This document shows, one piece after another, positions 1-5,704 of a stretch of DNA of 11,690 bases. The notes below the pieces were generated by a model. The model did no database searches, was not told where the DNA came from, and saw only the letters and a program-made list of their open reading frames with translations. Position 1 is the first letter of the stretch, and the number at the start of each line of letters is the position of its first letter. Origin of the DNA: Prevotellaceae bacterium UBA4301 (lineage in GTDB: Bacteria; Bacteroidota; Bacteroidia; Bacteroidales; Bacteroidaceae). Location: NCBI GenBank assembly GCA_002395775.1, contig DGUV01000052.1, positions 377 to 12,066 of the forward strand. The letters run 5' to 3'. The translations under genes were made by a program, and so were the position numbers.

Positions 1-262
1 CGTGATGCACGGCGAGAAGGCCCACTCGCGTTACTTCGGCGAGGCAGCTTACAAGTACATGGTGGAGGGCAAGGCCGAAGGATATAATGTAGTGGGAAAG
101 CCCAATCCCAATCCCGAGAACAAGCAACTGCTCATCATCCCCGGTGCATCGCACTGCGACCTCTACGACGGCGGTTATACGGAACTGGTGGGCAAGGGCG
201 AGCCTAAGAACCTGATTCCTTGGGACACGCTGGCTGAGTTCTTTGGGAAGAATTTGAAGTAG
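1..262 (+). CDS. Alpha/beta hydrolase, C-terminal part (5' truncated)
   Basis: Only the last 86 or so codons are inside the window; the reading frame is open to the left edge, so the GTG/ATG codons at 2-7 are internal codons, not starts. The visible part reads HGEKAHSRYFGEAAYKYM early on, then LLIIPGASHCDLYDGG. The latter is the typical strand-turn-His segment of alpha/beta hydrolases, where the His of 'ASHCDLYD' would be the catalytic histidine. The nucleophile elbow (GxSxG) and the acid would lie upstream and cannot be checked. Exported hydrolases of this kind are common in Bacteroides and Prevotella. It lies 61 bases before the amidohydrolase gene on the same strand, so it is probably the preceding member of the same operon. 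Substrate unknown; whether this copy has a signal peptide cannot be seen. Confidence 0.75.
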   Translation, partial: VMHGEKAHSRYFGEAAYKYMVEGKAEGYNVVGKPNPNPENKQLLIIPGASHCDLYDGGYTELVGKGEPKNLIPWDTLAEFFGKNLK

Positions 263-270
263 GGGCCCTT

Positions 271-318
271 TAACTCGTAACTCGTAACTCGTAACTCGTA
301 ACTCCTAACTCGTAACTA
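271..318. repeat. Heptamer tandem repeat (TAACTCG)n
   Basis: Nearly seven head-to-tail copies of TAACTCG fill 271-318. Four perfect copies come first (271-298), then one variant TAACTCC (299-305), one perfect copy (306-312) and a partial TAACTA (313-318). The array ends six bases before the ATG of the amidohydrolase gene at 324. It fills almost all of the spacer after the hydrolase stop. Short heptamer arrays of this type occur in intergenic DNA of Bacteroidetes. Slippage would change the distance between upstream signals and the start codon in steps of 7, without affecting any protein. Confidence 0.95.
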
Positions 319-323
319 CATTT

Positions 324-1670
324 ATGACTCGTTTTAAGGTAACACTGATTTTTATGCTACTAACCACAACAACCTTTGCTCAGGGAGTGATAGACGTGCA
401 TAGTCACCTCATCACGCCAGAGTTCGTGTCTGCCTTAGAACAAGAGGGTAGGGTGATGGACGAGGGATTCCCCCTGCCTAAATACGACCTGATGTCGCAT
501 CTGAAGTGGATGGACGAAGTGGGTGTTGAAACGTCGGTGCTGACGATGGCTGCTCCGCAACCAACAGATGGCGCTGTGGTGAGGAAGACGAACGAAGAGG
601 CGGCACGTATCAAGAGGGAACACCCCGGTAGGGTTATGTTCTGTGCGGCCTTACCTCTGCCCGATGTGGATGCCGCCATTCGCGAGGCAAAGTACGCACT
701 CGACACACTGGGAGCCGACGGCATCAAGTTGGCAACGAATGTGCAAGGACAATACCTGGGTTCACCAGAACTGGATACCCTCTTCGCAGTGCTCAACGAA
801 CGACAGGCAGTCGTCATCCTGCATCCCCATCGTCCTGAGCCCGTGAACCGCAACGTGATGAAGCAGACACCGCTGGCCATGCAGGAATATCTCTCTGAGA
901 CCACTCGTGCCGTGACGAACATGATCAGTCGCAACGTGTTGGCACGCTATCCCAACGTCAAGGTGGTGGTGCCTCACTGCGGTGCTTATCTTCCGCTGGC
1001 CGTTCCTCGCATGAAGTCGCTAGTGCCCGTGATGCAGGCAAACAAAATGGTGGGTGAGATTGACTGGGAGGCGAACCTGCGAGCCCTTTATTATGACCTG
1101 GCTGGTGCACACAGTCCGGAGGTCATACGCATGATGCTCAGCATCACCACACCCGACCATCTGCTCTACGGTTCGGACTATCCCTACGTTGCCCCGCAGG
1201 TGCTCGTCCAGAGCCTTGCAAGGATGAAGCAGTACCTGACGACGGAACCCGACCTTGCTCCGTTCAGGGAGATGATACTGTGGAAGAACGCGAAGTGGCT
1301 GTTTGGCCTGACGGGTGAGAAACCGTCGGTTAATCCTGCCGGAAATATGATCGTCCGTATCGCCGAAATCGAGGTCTATCCGCAGCACTTAAAGGAATAC
1401 TTGGAATATGCCAACGAGGTGGACCGCGAGAGCATGAAACTAGAACCAGGCGTCATCTGCCTGTACCCCATGCAGACTGCCGAGGACTCGTGTCAGATTC
1501 GCATCCTTGAGATCTACGCATCAGAGGAAGCATATCAGCATCATTTGCAGACCGACCATTTCCAGAAATACAGGCAGGGCACACTGCACATGGTGAAGAG
1601 CCTCAAACTCCCCACGATGAAGCCCCTTGACCCTGAGGCGATGAAACTGATATTCAGCAAACAAAGATAG
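324..1670 (+). CDS. Exported amidohydrolase (amidohydrolase_2 type) fused to a C-terminal ABM monooxygenase-like domain
   Basis: 448 residues. Residues 1-20 form a signal peptide (basic start, hydrophobic core, ...TFAQ), so the enzyme is exported. Residues 21-330 are a metal-dependent TIM-barrel amidohydrolase of the family that includes ACMSD and gamma-resorcylate decarboxylase. Visible metal or active-site positions are H26 and H28 (DVHSH), H167 (ILHPH), H218 (VPHCG) and D285 (YGSDYP). Residues 342-435 form a second module resembling the antibiotic biosynthesis monooxygenase (ABM, YgiN-like) ferredoxin fold: IVRIAEIEVYP, then EPGVICLYP, ILEIYASEEAYQHHLQT and a final IKxx-like KSLKLPTMKPLD segment. 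ABM proteins act on quinols or other aromatics without cofactors. The start at 324 is chosen because it begins the signal peptide. Forty bases separate it from the next gene. The substrate is unknown, and decarboxylation or hydrolysis of a phenolic acid or lactone is inference. Confidence 0.85.
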   Translation: MTRFKVTLIFMLLTTTTFAQGVIDVHSHLITPEFVSALEQEGRVMDEGFPLPKYDLMSHLKWMDEVGVETSVLTMAAPQPTDGAVVRKTNEEAARIKREHPGRVMFCAALPLPDVDAAIREAKYALDTLGADGIKLATNVQGQYLGSPELDTLFAVLNERQAVVILHPHRPEPVNRNVMKQTPLAMQEYLSETTRAVTNMISRNVLARYPNVKVVVPHCGAYLPLAVPRMKSLVPVMQANKMVGEIDWEANLRALYYDLAGAHSPEVIRMMLSITTPDHLLYGSDYPYVAPQVLVQSLARMKQYLTTEPDLAPFREMILWKNAKWLFGLTGEKPSVNPAGNMIVRIAEIEVYPQHLKEYLEYANEVDRESMKLEPGVICLYPMQTAEDSCQIRILEIYASEEAYQHHLQTDHFQKYRQGTLHMVKSLKLPTMKPLDPEAMKLIFSKQR

Positions 1671-1705
1671 TATTGGAGAAAGTATTGAGAAAGTGTAGGA
1701 GAAAG
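1671..1705. repeat. Three imperfect 11-12 base repeats in an operon spacer
   Basis: The 40-base spacer between the amidohydrolase and cupin-CMD genes is mostly three degenerate copies: TATTGGAGAAAG (1671-1682), TATTGAGAAAG (1683-1693) and TGTAGGAGAAAG (1694-1705). Each copy contains a purine-rich GAGAAAG core. The last core (GGAGAAAG) lies a few bases before the ATG at 1711 and could aid ribosome binding, although Bacteroidetes depend little on Shine-Dalgarno pairing. Confidence 0.6.
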
Positions 1706-1710
1706 AATAT

Positions 1711-2934
1711 ATGAGGATTATAACCACCGTCATTGCGCTGCTCATGGCAGTGACGCACATTAATGCACAAGGAAATATGAAAGCAAATGTAGATTTTAAT
1801 GTATGGCCCAAAGGCGAGCTGAACACCGCCTATGCCAAGTATTTCATTGGCAATAGTTATCTGGCTCCGCTCGATGCTGAGAATGGAGGTCCCGTGAACG
1901 TAACATTCGAGCCGCGCTGCCGCAACAACTGGCACATCCACCACAAGTCGGTGCAGGTGCTCGTCTGCGTGGCGGGCTGCGGTTGGTATGTAGAGGAGGG
2001 TAGGGAGCCTGTGGTGCTGCGCCCCGGGGTGGTTGTTGCCATCCCAGCCGAGGTGAAGCACTGGCACGGTGCTGCCAAGGACTCATGGATGCAGCACATC
2101 ACGTATATGACAAAGGTTGAGGAGGGCGCCTCCAACGAATGGCTGGAGCCCGTTGCGGATGCAGACTACGACAAACTGCCCGCCAGCAATGCACTGCTCT
2201 GCGTCACGGATGCTGACTACATGCAGCGGTTCGAGGCCTTTGCCTTCGGCGAGGTGGTGGAGCAGGTGAAGAGCCGCCTCGACGACCACACCCGCTACGT
2301 CTGCTATCTGGCCACGCTGCTGGGTTGTCAGGGCATTGACGAATACCGCGAGCTCCTGCCCCAGGCCTTGGACAAGGGCGTCTCGGCAGTGGAGGTGAAG
2401 GAAATTGTCTATCAGGCTACGGCCTACCTGGGTATGGGGCGCGTACGTCCCTTCCTGACGGCTATGAACGAGATTCTCGCCGCTCGCGGCATTGCCCTGC
2501 CACTGGCTTCGCAGCAGACCACCACAATGGAAACTCGGCGCGAGGCTGGCACCGAGGCGCAAGTCAGCTGCTTTGGCGAGGGCATGCGCGACTTCTGGCA
2601 GTCGGGCCCTGAGGACAGCCGACACATCAACCTTTGGCTGGCCGACAACTGCTTCGGCGACTACTACACCCGAACGGGCCTGGGACAGAAGACAGCCTCT
2701 CAGGGCAACTCTGCGCAGCACCCGATGGCCATGCGCGAACTGATTACCTTCTGTTTCCTGGCTGCCCAGGGTGGGTGCGAGTCGCAACTGAAAGGCCACA
2801 TCGCCGGCAACTTCCATGTCGGCAACGATAAGGACCTGCTCATTGCCGTCCTCTCCAGTAACCTTCCCTTCATCGGCTATCCTCGCACGCTCAATGCCCT
2901 CAACTGCATCCGCAGCGTCACTTCAGAACAATAA
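1711..2934 (+). CDS. Exported cupin - carboxymuconolactone decarboxylase (two CMD repeats) fusion
   Basis: 407 residues with three modules after a signal peptide (1-20, ending INAQ). A cupin occupies about residues 55-125. Its first motif carries H75 and H77 (NNWHIHH); a Gln (Q82) stands near where the usual Glu would be, and the second motif carries H117 and H119 (VKHWHG). Two CMD/AhpD-type helical domains follow, at about 170-260 and 303-397. The CMD family contains gamma-carboxymuconolactone decarboxylase and peroxidase-like AhpD enzymes. The AhpD CxxC motif is absent, but each repeat has a C-x7-C pair (C198/C206 and C348/C356) at matching places. H363 (KGHIAGN) lies where CMD repeats often carry a helix histidine. 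The gene sits 40 bases after the amidohydrolase and 15 bases before the flavodoxin, so it is very probably cotranscribed with both. The reaction is unknown; redox or lactone chemistry on an aromatic compound is inferred from the families. Confidence 0.85.
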   Translation: MRIITTVIALLMAVTHINAQGNMKANVDFNVWPKGELNTAYAKYFIGNSYLAPLDAENGGPVNVTFEPRCRNNWHIHHKSVQVLVCVAGCGWYVEEGREPVVLRPGVVVAIPAEVKHWHGAAKDSWMQHITYMTKVEEGASNEWLEPVADADYDKLPASNALLCVTDADYMQRFEAFAFGEVVEQVKSRLDDHTRYVCYLATLLGCQGIDEYRELLPQALDKGVSAVEVKEIVYQATAYLGMGRVRPFLTAMNEILAARGIALPLASQQTTTMETRREAGTEAQVSCFGEGMRDFWQSGPEDSRHINLWLADNCFGDYYTRTGLGQKTASQGNSAQHPMAMRELITFCFLAAQGGCESQLKGHIAGNFHVGNDKDLLIAVLSSNLPFIGYPRTLNALNCIRSVTSEQ

Positions 2935-2949
2935 ATGTAAATTGCAATC

Positions 2950-4020
2950 ATGAAACGAACGATTCTGTTTCTCAGCCTGTTGCTGACCGTTGCTGTTGCA
3001 TCGGTTCGGGCAAAGACCTTGGTGGCGTACTATAGCTATACGGGCAACTGCAAGGCGATAGCCAACGCTCTGAGCGGCCAGATTGCGGCTGACGTCTTGG
3101 AGATTCAGCCGGCAGAGAAGGGGCTGAAATACGAGGCCAACGGCTATGCCCTCGGCACCCAATTGCTCAATGCCATCAATGCGAATCCAGACGAAGCGAG
3201 CAGCTATCCGACCATCGACCCTGTCAGCGTCTCGCTCGACGACTATCAGAATATCATCATCATCACTCCCCTCTGGTGGAGCCAAATGGCGGCTCCGATG
3301 CAGACCTTCCTGTTCAACTATGGGGCGCAGATGGCCGGCAAGAACGTTGGCCTGATTGTATCGAGTGCCAGTAGCGGCATTAGCGGTGTTGAGACCGACT
3401 GCAAGCGACTCGTGCCCAACGGGAAATACTACAGCAAAAGCCTGTGGATTCGCTCCTCGCAGGTTGGCAATGCTTCTTCGCTCGTCAGCGCATGGCTGCA
3501 GCAAATTAACTTCACGGACCAAACCCAATCGGACGCTATGAGAATAAAGGTTTCGGATGGAACGAACACCATCATCTACGAACTGAATGAGACCAGTGCG
3601 GCCGCGTCGCTCTACCAGATGCTGCCCATCGAGGTAGCCGTGCAGAATTACAGTAATAATGAGAAGATATTCTATCCCCCTACGGCTGTCAGCTACGGAG
3701 CCGACTGCATCGAGGGCGACTGTCCGGCTGGCACGCTGGCCTTCTTCTCGCCCTGGGGCAATGTGGTGATGTTCTACGGTGCCGCCAGTCGTTACAGCGG
3801 ACTGTATATCCTCGGAAAGGCCATCGAGGGTGCCGGTCATGTTAGCAACCTCGCGGGAATCATTCGCGTCGAGGCCCTCGGAGACACGTCTGGCATCCAG
3901 CCCATGAGGGCCGACAACGGCCAAAGTGCTTCTCGCAGCTATGCCCTGAATGGAAGGGTGGCGGAAGAGGGGCGGCCAGGTATCATTGTCCGGGACGGGA
4001 AAAAGGTCGTGATTAAGTGA
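2950..4020 (+). CDS. Exported flavodoxin - cyclophilin-like fusion with Prevotella-type C-terminal tail
   Basis: 356 residues. A signal peptide spans residues 1-21 (MKRT, hydrophobic core, SVRA). Residues 22-186 are a flavodoxin: the FMN phosphate loop is Y28-S-Y-T-G-N-C34, and ITPLWWSQMAAPMQTF (105-120) matches the flavin-contacting loop, with W109/W110. Residues 197-308 match the cyclophilin-like fold (Cyclophil_like2 type) that often accompanies such flavodoxins; it includes FYPPTAVSYG and DCPAGTLAFFSPWGNV. Residues 325-356 form a separate tail, YALNGRVAEEGRPGIIVRDGKKVVIK in pattern (positions 331-356). It resembles short C-terminal domains on many exported Prevotella proteins that may act in sorting or anchoring. 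The flavodoxin part probably reduces or shuttles electrons to a small molecule such as a quinone. How FMN reaches an exported protein is open. The gene follows the CMD gene by 15 bases and closes the operon. Confidence 0.85.
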   Translation: MKRTILFLSLLLTVAVASVRAKTLVAYYSYTGNCKAIANALSGQIAADVLEIQPAEKGLKYEANGYALGTQLLNAINANPDEASSYPTIDPVSVSLDDYQNIIIITPLWWSQMAAPMQTFLFNYGAQMAGKNVGLIVSSASSGISGVETDCKRLVPNGKYYSKSLWIRSSQVGNASSLVSAWLQQINFTDQTQSDAMRIKVSDGTNTIIYELNETSAAASLYQMLPIEVAVQNYSNNEKIFYPPTAVSYGADCIEGDCPAGTLAFFSPWGNVVMFYGAASRYSGLYILGKAIEGAGHVSNLAGIIRVEALGDTSGIQPMRADNGQSASRSYALNGRVAEEGRPGIIVRDGKKVVIK

Positions 4021-4108
4021 GCAAATACCCGAACTTGTTCGTGGTATTCCGAGCGTGAACGAGCTCGAACGAAGTTCAAGGCTGTGATTAAGTGAGCGAA
4101 TACCCGAA
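4009..4108. repeat. 25-base direct repeat overlapping a stop codon, with a hairpin between the copies
   Basis: The segment 4009-4033 (GTGATTAAGTGAGC... to ...CCCGAA) recurs at 4084-4108 with one mismatch in 25 bases and a 75-base period. The first copy contains the last codons and stop of the flavodoxin gene. Between them, GAACTTGTTCG (4031-4041) can pair with CGAACGAAGTTC (4066-4077) apart from one extra G, and CGAGC (4050-4054) can pair with GCTCG (4063-4067) as an alternative inner stem. No T-run follows on the + strand, so this is not a classic intrinsic terminator. It might still stabilise or end the operon transcript. Confidence 0.75.
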
Positions 4109-4156
4109 TTCGTAAGAAAAAACGTGCAAGAGAAACGTAAAGTCACGAAAAATCGT

Positions 4157-4164
4157 TAATTTTG
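4157..4164 (+). promoter_or_regulatory. Bacteroidetes-type -7 box before the thioesterase gene
   Basis: TAATTTTG fits the Bacteroidetes -7 consensus TAnnTTTG. It ends 26 bases before the ATG at 4191, which would give a short leader. No clear -33 TTG is seen about 20 bases upstream, so the match is half a promoter. It supports a transcription unit separate from the flavodoxin operon, and it argues for starting translation at 4191, since 4173 would lie almost at the transcription start. Confidence 0.45.
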
Positions 4165-4190
4165 CAAGCGTAATGATAAAAGCACAGACC

Positions 4191-4664
4191 ATGAAGAAGA
4201 TAATCAATCCCTGGCGCGACAATCCTCAGTACCACTGCTTCGGCTGCTGTCCCGACAATCCCATCGGCCTCCACATGGAGTTCTATGAGGAGGGTGACGA
4301 CATCGTGAGCCATTGGCATCCCGATGCCCACTATCAGGGCTGGGTGGACACCATGCACGGCGGCATTCTGAGCACGCTGATAGATGAGGTGTGCGGATGG
4401 GTGGTCACGCGCAAACTGCAGACCAGCGGTTACACAGTCCAACTGAACGTGAAGTTCCGCAAGGCTGTCCCCACCACGGAACCTCTGCTGACCGTACGTG
4501 CCAGAGTGAACCGGCAGGTGCGCAACCTCGCCTACATCAGTGCGGAAATCATCAACTCGGAGGGCGAGGCCTGCAACGAGGGCGAGGCCATATATTTCCT
4601 GATGTCTCCCGAGAAGGCCCGCGAGATGGGATTCCTGCCATGCGAGGTCGAGGAGGAGGGCTGA
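4191..4664 (+). CDS. PaaI-family hotdog thioesterase
   Basis: 157 residues from the preferred ATG at 4191 (MKKIINPWRDN...). An upstream in-frame ATG at 4173 would add six residues but lies very close to the predicted transcription start. The N-terminus carries the NPxxxCFGCxxxNPIGL segment (N12 to L27 counted from 4191) typical of the PaaI/4HBT subgroup. This is followed by the hotdog helix motif MHGGILSTLIDEV, in which the HGG and the acidic residue of IDE (D65) are the expected catalytic positions. A core KFRKAVPTTEPL strand pair and NSEGEACNEGEAIYF complete the fold. The protein is cytoplasmic with no signal peptide. It would hydrolyse acyl-CoA or aryl-CoA thioesters; the substrate is not readable. 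The DUF4250 gene follows after 42 bases on the same strand. Length is normal for the family. Confidence 0.88.
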   Translation: MKKIINPWRDNPQYHCFGCCPDNPIGLHMEFYEEGDDIVSHWHPDAHYQGWVDTMHGGILSTLIDEVCGWVVTRKLQTSGYTVQLNVKFRKAVPTTEPLLTVRARVNRQVRNLAYISAEIINSEGEACNEGEAIYFLMSPEKAREMGFLPCEVEEEG

Positions 4665-4706
4665 CAGGCCATTTTCTTCCTTGTGTGTCAAAAAAAATGA
4701 TGTGAG

Positions 4707-4886
4707 ATGAACAATCTGCCTCAAGACCCCATGATGCTCTATTCGGCCGTCAACATGATGCTGCGCGACCGCTACAATTCGCTGGACGAACTTTGTGATG
4801 ACCTCGGCATCGACCGTCGTCAGCTGGAGCATCGCCTCTCGGAGGTGGGGTTCGAATATAGTGTGAAACTCAATAAATTCTGGTGA
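4707..4886 (+). CDS. DUF4250 small protein
   Basis: A 59-residue ORF that size-limited gene calls would miss. The product begins MNNLPQDPMMLYSAVNMMLR and continues with YNSLDELCDDLGID, RRQLEHRLSEVGFEY and NKFW. This matches the small DUF4250 family found in Bacteroidetes and Firmicutes: an N-terminal LPxDPxMLxSxVNxxLRD, then a helix-turn-helix-like SLDELCDDLxxDxxxLExxL. The arrangement of two short helices around a turn resembles a minimal DNA-binding fold, but no function is established. The whole family-length domain is present, so the gene looks intact. It lies 42 bases after the thioesterase gene and is probably cotranscribed with it. Start chosen at 4707 because the family begins at this Met; an A-run (4691-4697) lies just upstream. 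Confidence 0.85.
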   Translation: MNNLPQDPMMLYSAVNMMLRDRYNSLDELCDDLGIDRRQLEHRLSEVGFEYSVKLNKFW

Positions 4887-4889
4887 GCC

Positions 4890-5018
4890 ATGAAACGCCT
4901 GCTCTTCATCCTGTGCCTGATTGTCAATTGTCAGTGGTCGTTTATCAATTGTGCCGTTGCACAGCTCCACAACGTCCCCGTTGACCCGTCGGGGCGACAA
5001 ACTGCGTGTCATCACTGA
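4890..5018 (+). CDS. Doubtful 42-residue ORF with a signal-peptide-like start
   Basis: It starts four bases after the DUF4250 stop. The start, MKRLLFILCLIVNCQWSF, looks like an export signal, followed by AVAQLHNVPVD, and it stops at 5016-5018. The signal core is encoded by degenerate heptamer repeats (ATTGTCA twice at 4920-4933, then ATCAATTGT at 4944-4952), so part of the peptide is repeat-derived. In another frame the same DNA ends ...TRRGDKLRVITD-stop. It may be a remnant of an exported-protein gene interrupted by the repeat, or simply non-coding spacer. Low confidence as a real gene. Confidence 0.25.
   Translation: MKRLLFILCLIVNCQWSFINCAVAQLHNVPVDPSGRQTACHH
4920..4952. repeat. Degenerate ATTGTCA heptamer repeat
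   Basis: Two perfect head-to-tail ATTGTCA copies (4920-4933) are followed by ten diverged bases and then ATCAATTGT (4944-4952), which keeps the CAATTG core. The sequence differs from the TAACTCG array at 271-318 but has the same 7-base unit length. It looks like a second, decayed heptamer array. Confidence 0.6.
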
Positions 5019-5061
5019 CTAACGTCGTCGTGGGCGGATAGATAGGGCAGGGGGCGCAGCC

Positions 5062-5637
5062 TCACTTCGTGCGCGTGAGCACAAAGGGCTTCCCGTCCAT
5101 CTTTCCCGTCAGCTGTTTGCCGTCGTTGCTTAGGTAGAGGGTGTCGCGCTCATCCTCGTCGATGACAATGATGGTGTTGCCCTGAACCTTGTAGTCAGCC
5201 TTTTGTGCGGGTATCACGGCCGACGCCAGTTTTATCATCTTTCGCTCTGCCCAGGGGATGCCAGCCATTTTCAAGGCAGCGTCGTTCACCTCCGTGTTTG
5301 CGTCCAGCACCAATCGTTTCTCGTCCTTGAAGGTGATGGTCATGCTGGTCTTTATGGCCTCTTTCATGGTGTCCGCCATCTTGCGCGCCTCCTTCAGCTT
5401 CTTTTCAATTTCGGCCATTTCCTGAGCGTTGGGCTTGCGGCCCTTTTTCGTCTCAAACTTCTCAAGGAATTCTTTCTTCTTCTGTGAGATTTTCACGTCG
5501 ACGTCCTTCGTCATCTCGGCCACCTCCTGCGCCATGATGTTGGAGTTGTGATACACGCGTCCGGCCAGCGACGTCTGTGCCATGGCGGCCGTTGTGCTCA
5601 GCGCGAGGGCCAAGAACAGAGTCTGTAATTTCTTCAT
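5062..5637 (-). CDS. Small exported protein of unknown function
   Basis: 191 residues. Residues 1-20 are a signal peptide (MKKLQTLF, Ala/Leu core, AAMA before Q21) with a clean signal peptidase I site. Residues about 36-98 are very rich in Lys and Glu (KISQKKKEFLEKFE, EKKLKEARKMADTMKEA), likely long helices or a coiled coil. Residues 100-191 switch to short alternating strands (SMTITFKDEKRLVL, NTIIVIDEDERDTLYLS, GKPFVLTRTK). That pattern resembles the small beta-barrel or lipocalin-like ends of exported Bacteroidetes proteins that read out a 'dTLYLS..GkqLtG' repeat. No enzymatic motif is visible and I do not recognise a family with certainty. It has its own promoter, transcribes convergently with the thioesterase-DUF4250 unit, and is followed there only by a short spacer. 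Confidence 0.75.
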   Translation of the reverse strand: MKKLQTLFLALALSTTAAMAQTSLAGRVYHNSNIMAQEVAEMTKDVDVKISQKKKEFLEKFETKKGRKPNAQEMAEIEKKLKEARKMADTMKEAIKTSMTITFKDEKRLVLDANTEVNDAALKMAGIPWAERKMIKLASAVIPAQKADYKVQGNTIIVIDEDERDTLYLSNDGKQLTGKMDGKPFVLTRTK

Positions 5638-5671
5638 ATCTAATGAGTTTCTTTTTAGAAGAATGCGCAGG

Positions 5672-5702
5672 CAAAGTTACGAAAAAATGTCCGTTCGTGC
5701 AA
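5672..5702 (-). promoter_or_regulatory. Bacteroidetes promoter (-33/-7) for the small exported protein
   Basis: Read on the minus strand, TTG (complement of 5700-5702) is followed by exactly 20 bases and then TAACTTTG (complement of 5672-5679). This is a very good match to the Bacteroidetes pattern TTG-N19-21-TAnnTTTG. It lies 35 bases before the ATG at 5637, giving a short leader. It starts just after the AraC gene ends on the same strand, so this gene need not depend on read-through from the regulator. Confidence 0.65.
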
Positions 5703-5704
5703 CT

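Noticed and set aside
271..318. CRISPR-like repeat
   Set aside because: The units are 7 bases, contiguous and without spacers; no cas genes are nearby.
2083..2817. 244-codon minus-strand frame opposite the cupin-CMD gene
   Set aside because: The plus strand holds clear cupin and CMD domains; the minus product is low-motif and begins without a promoter or signal.
4031..4077. Intrinsic terminator after the flavodoxin operon
   Set aside because: The stem is imperfect and is followed by AAGGCTGTG rather than a T-run, so a terminator call is not supported; kept only as part of a repeat feature.
2923..4146. 407-codon open frame on the minus strand opposite the flavodoxin gene, overlapping by four bases a 290-codon minus frame at 4143-5015
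   Set aside because: The pair mimics an operon, but the plus strand encodes recognisable flavodoxin, thioesterase and DUF4250 proteins there. The minus products show no family motif, and their openness follows from GC-rich third positions.
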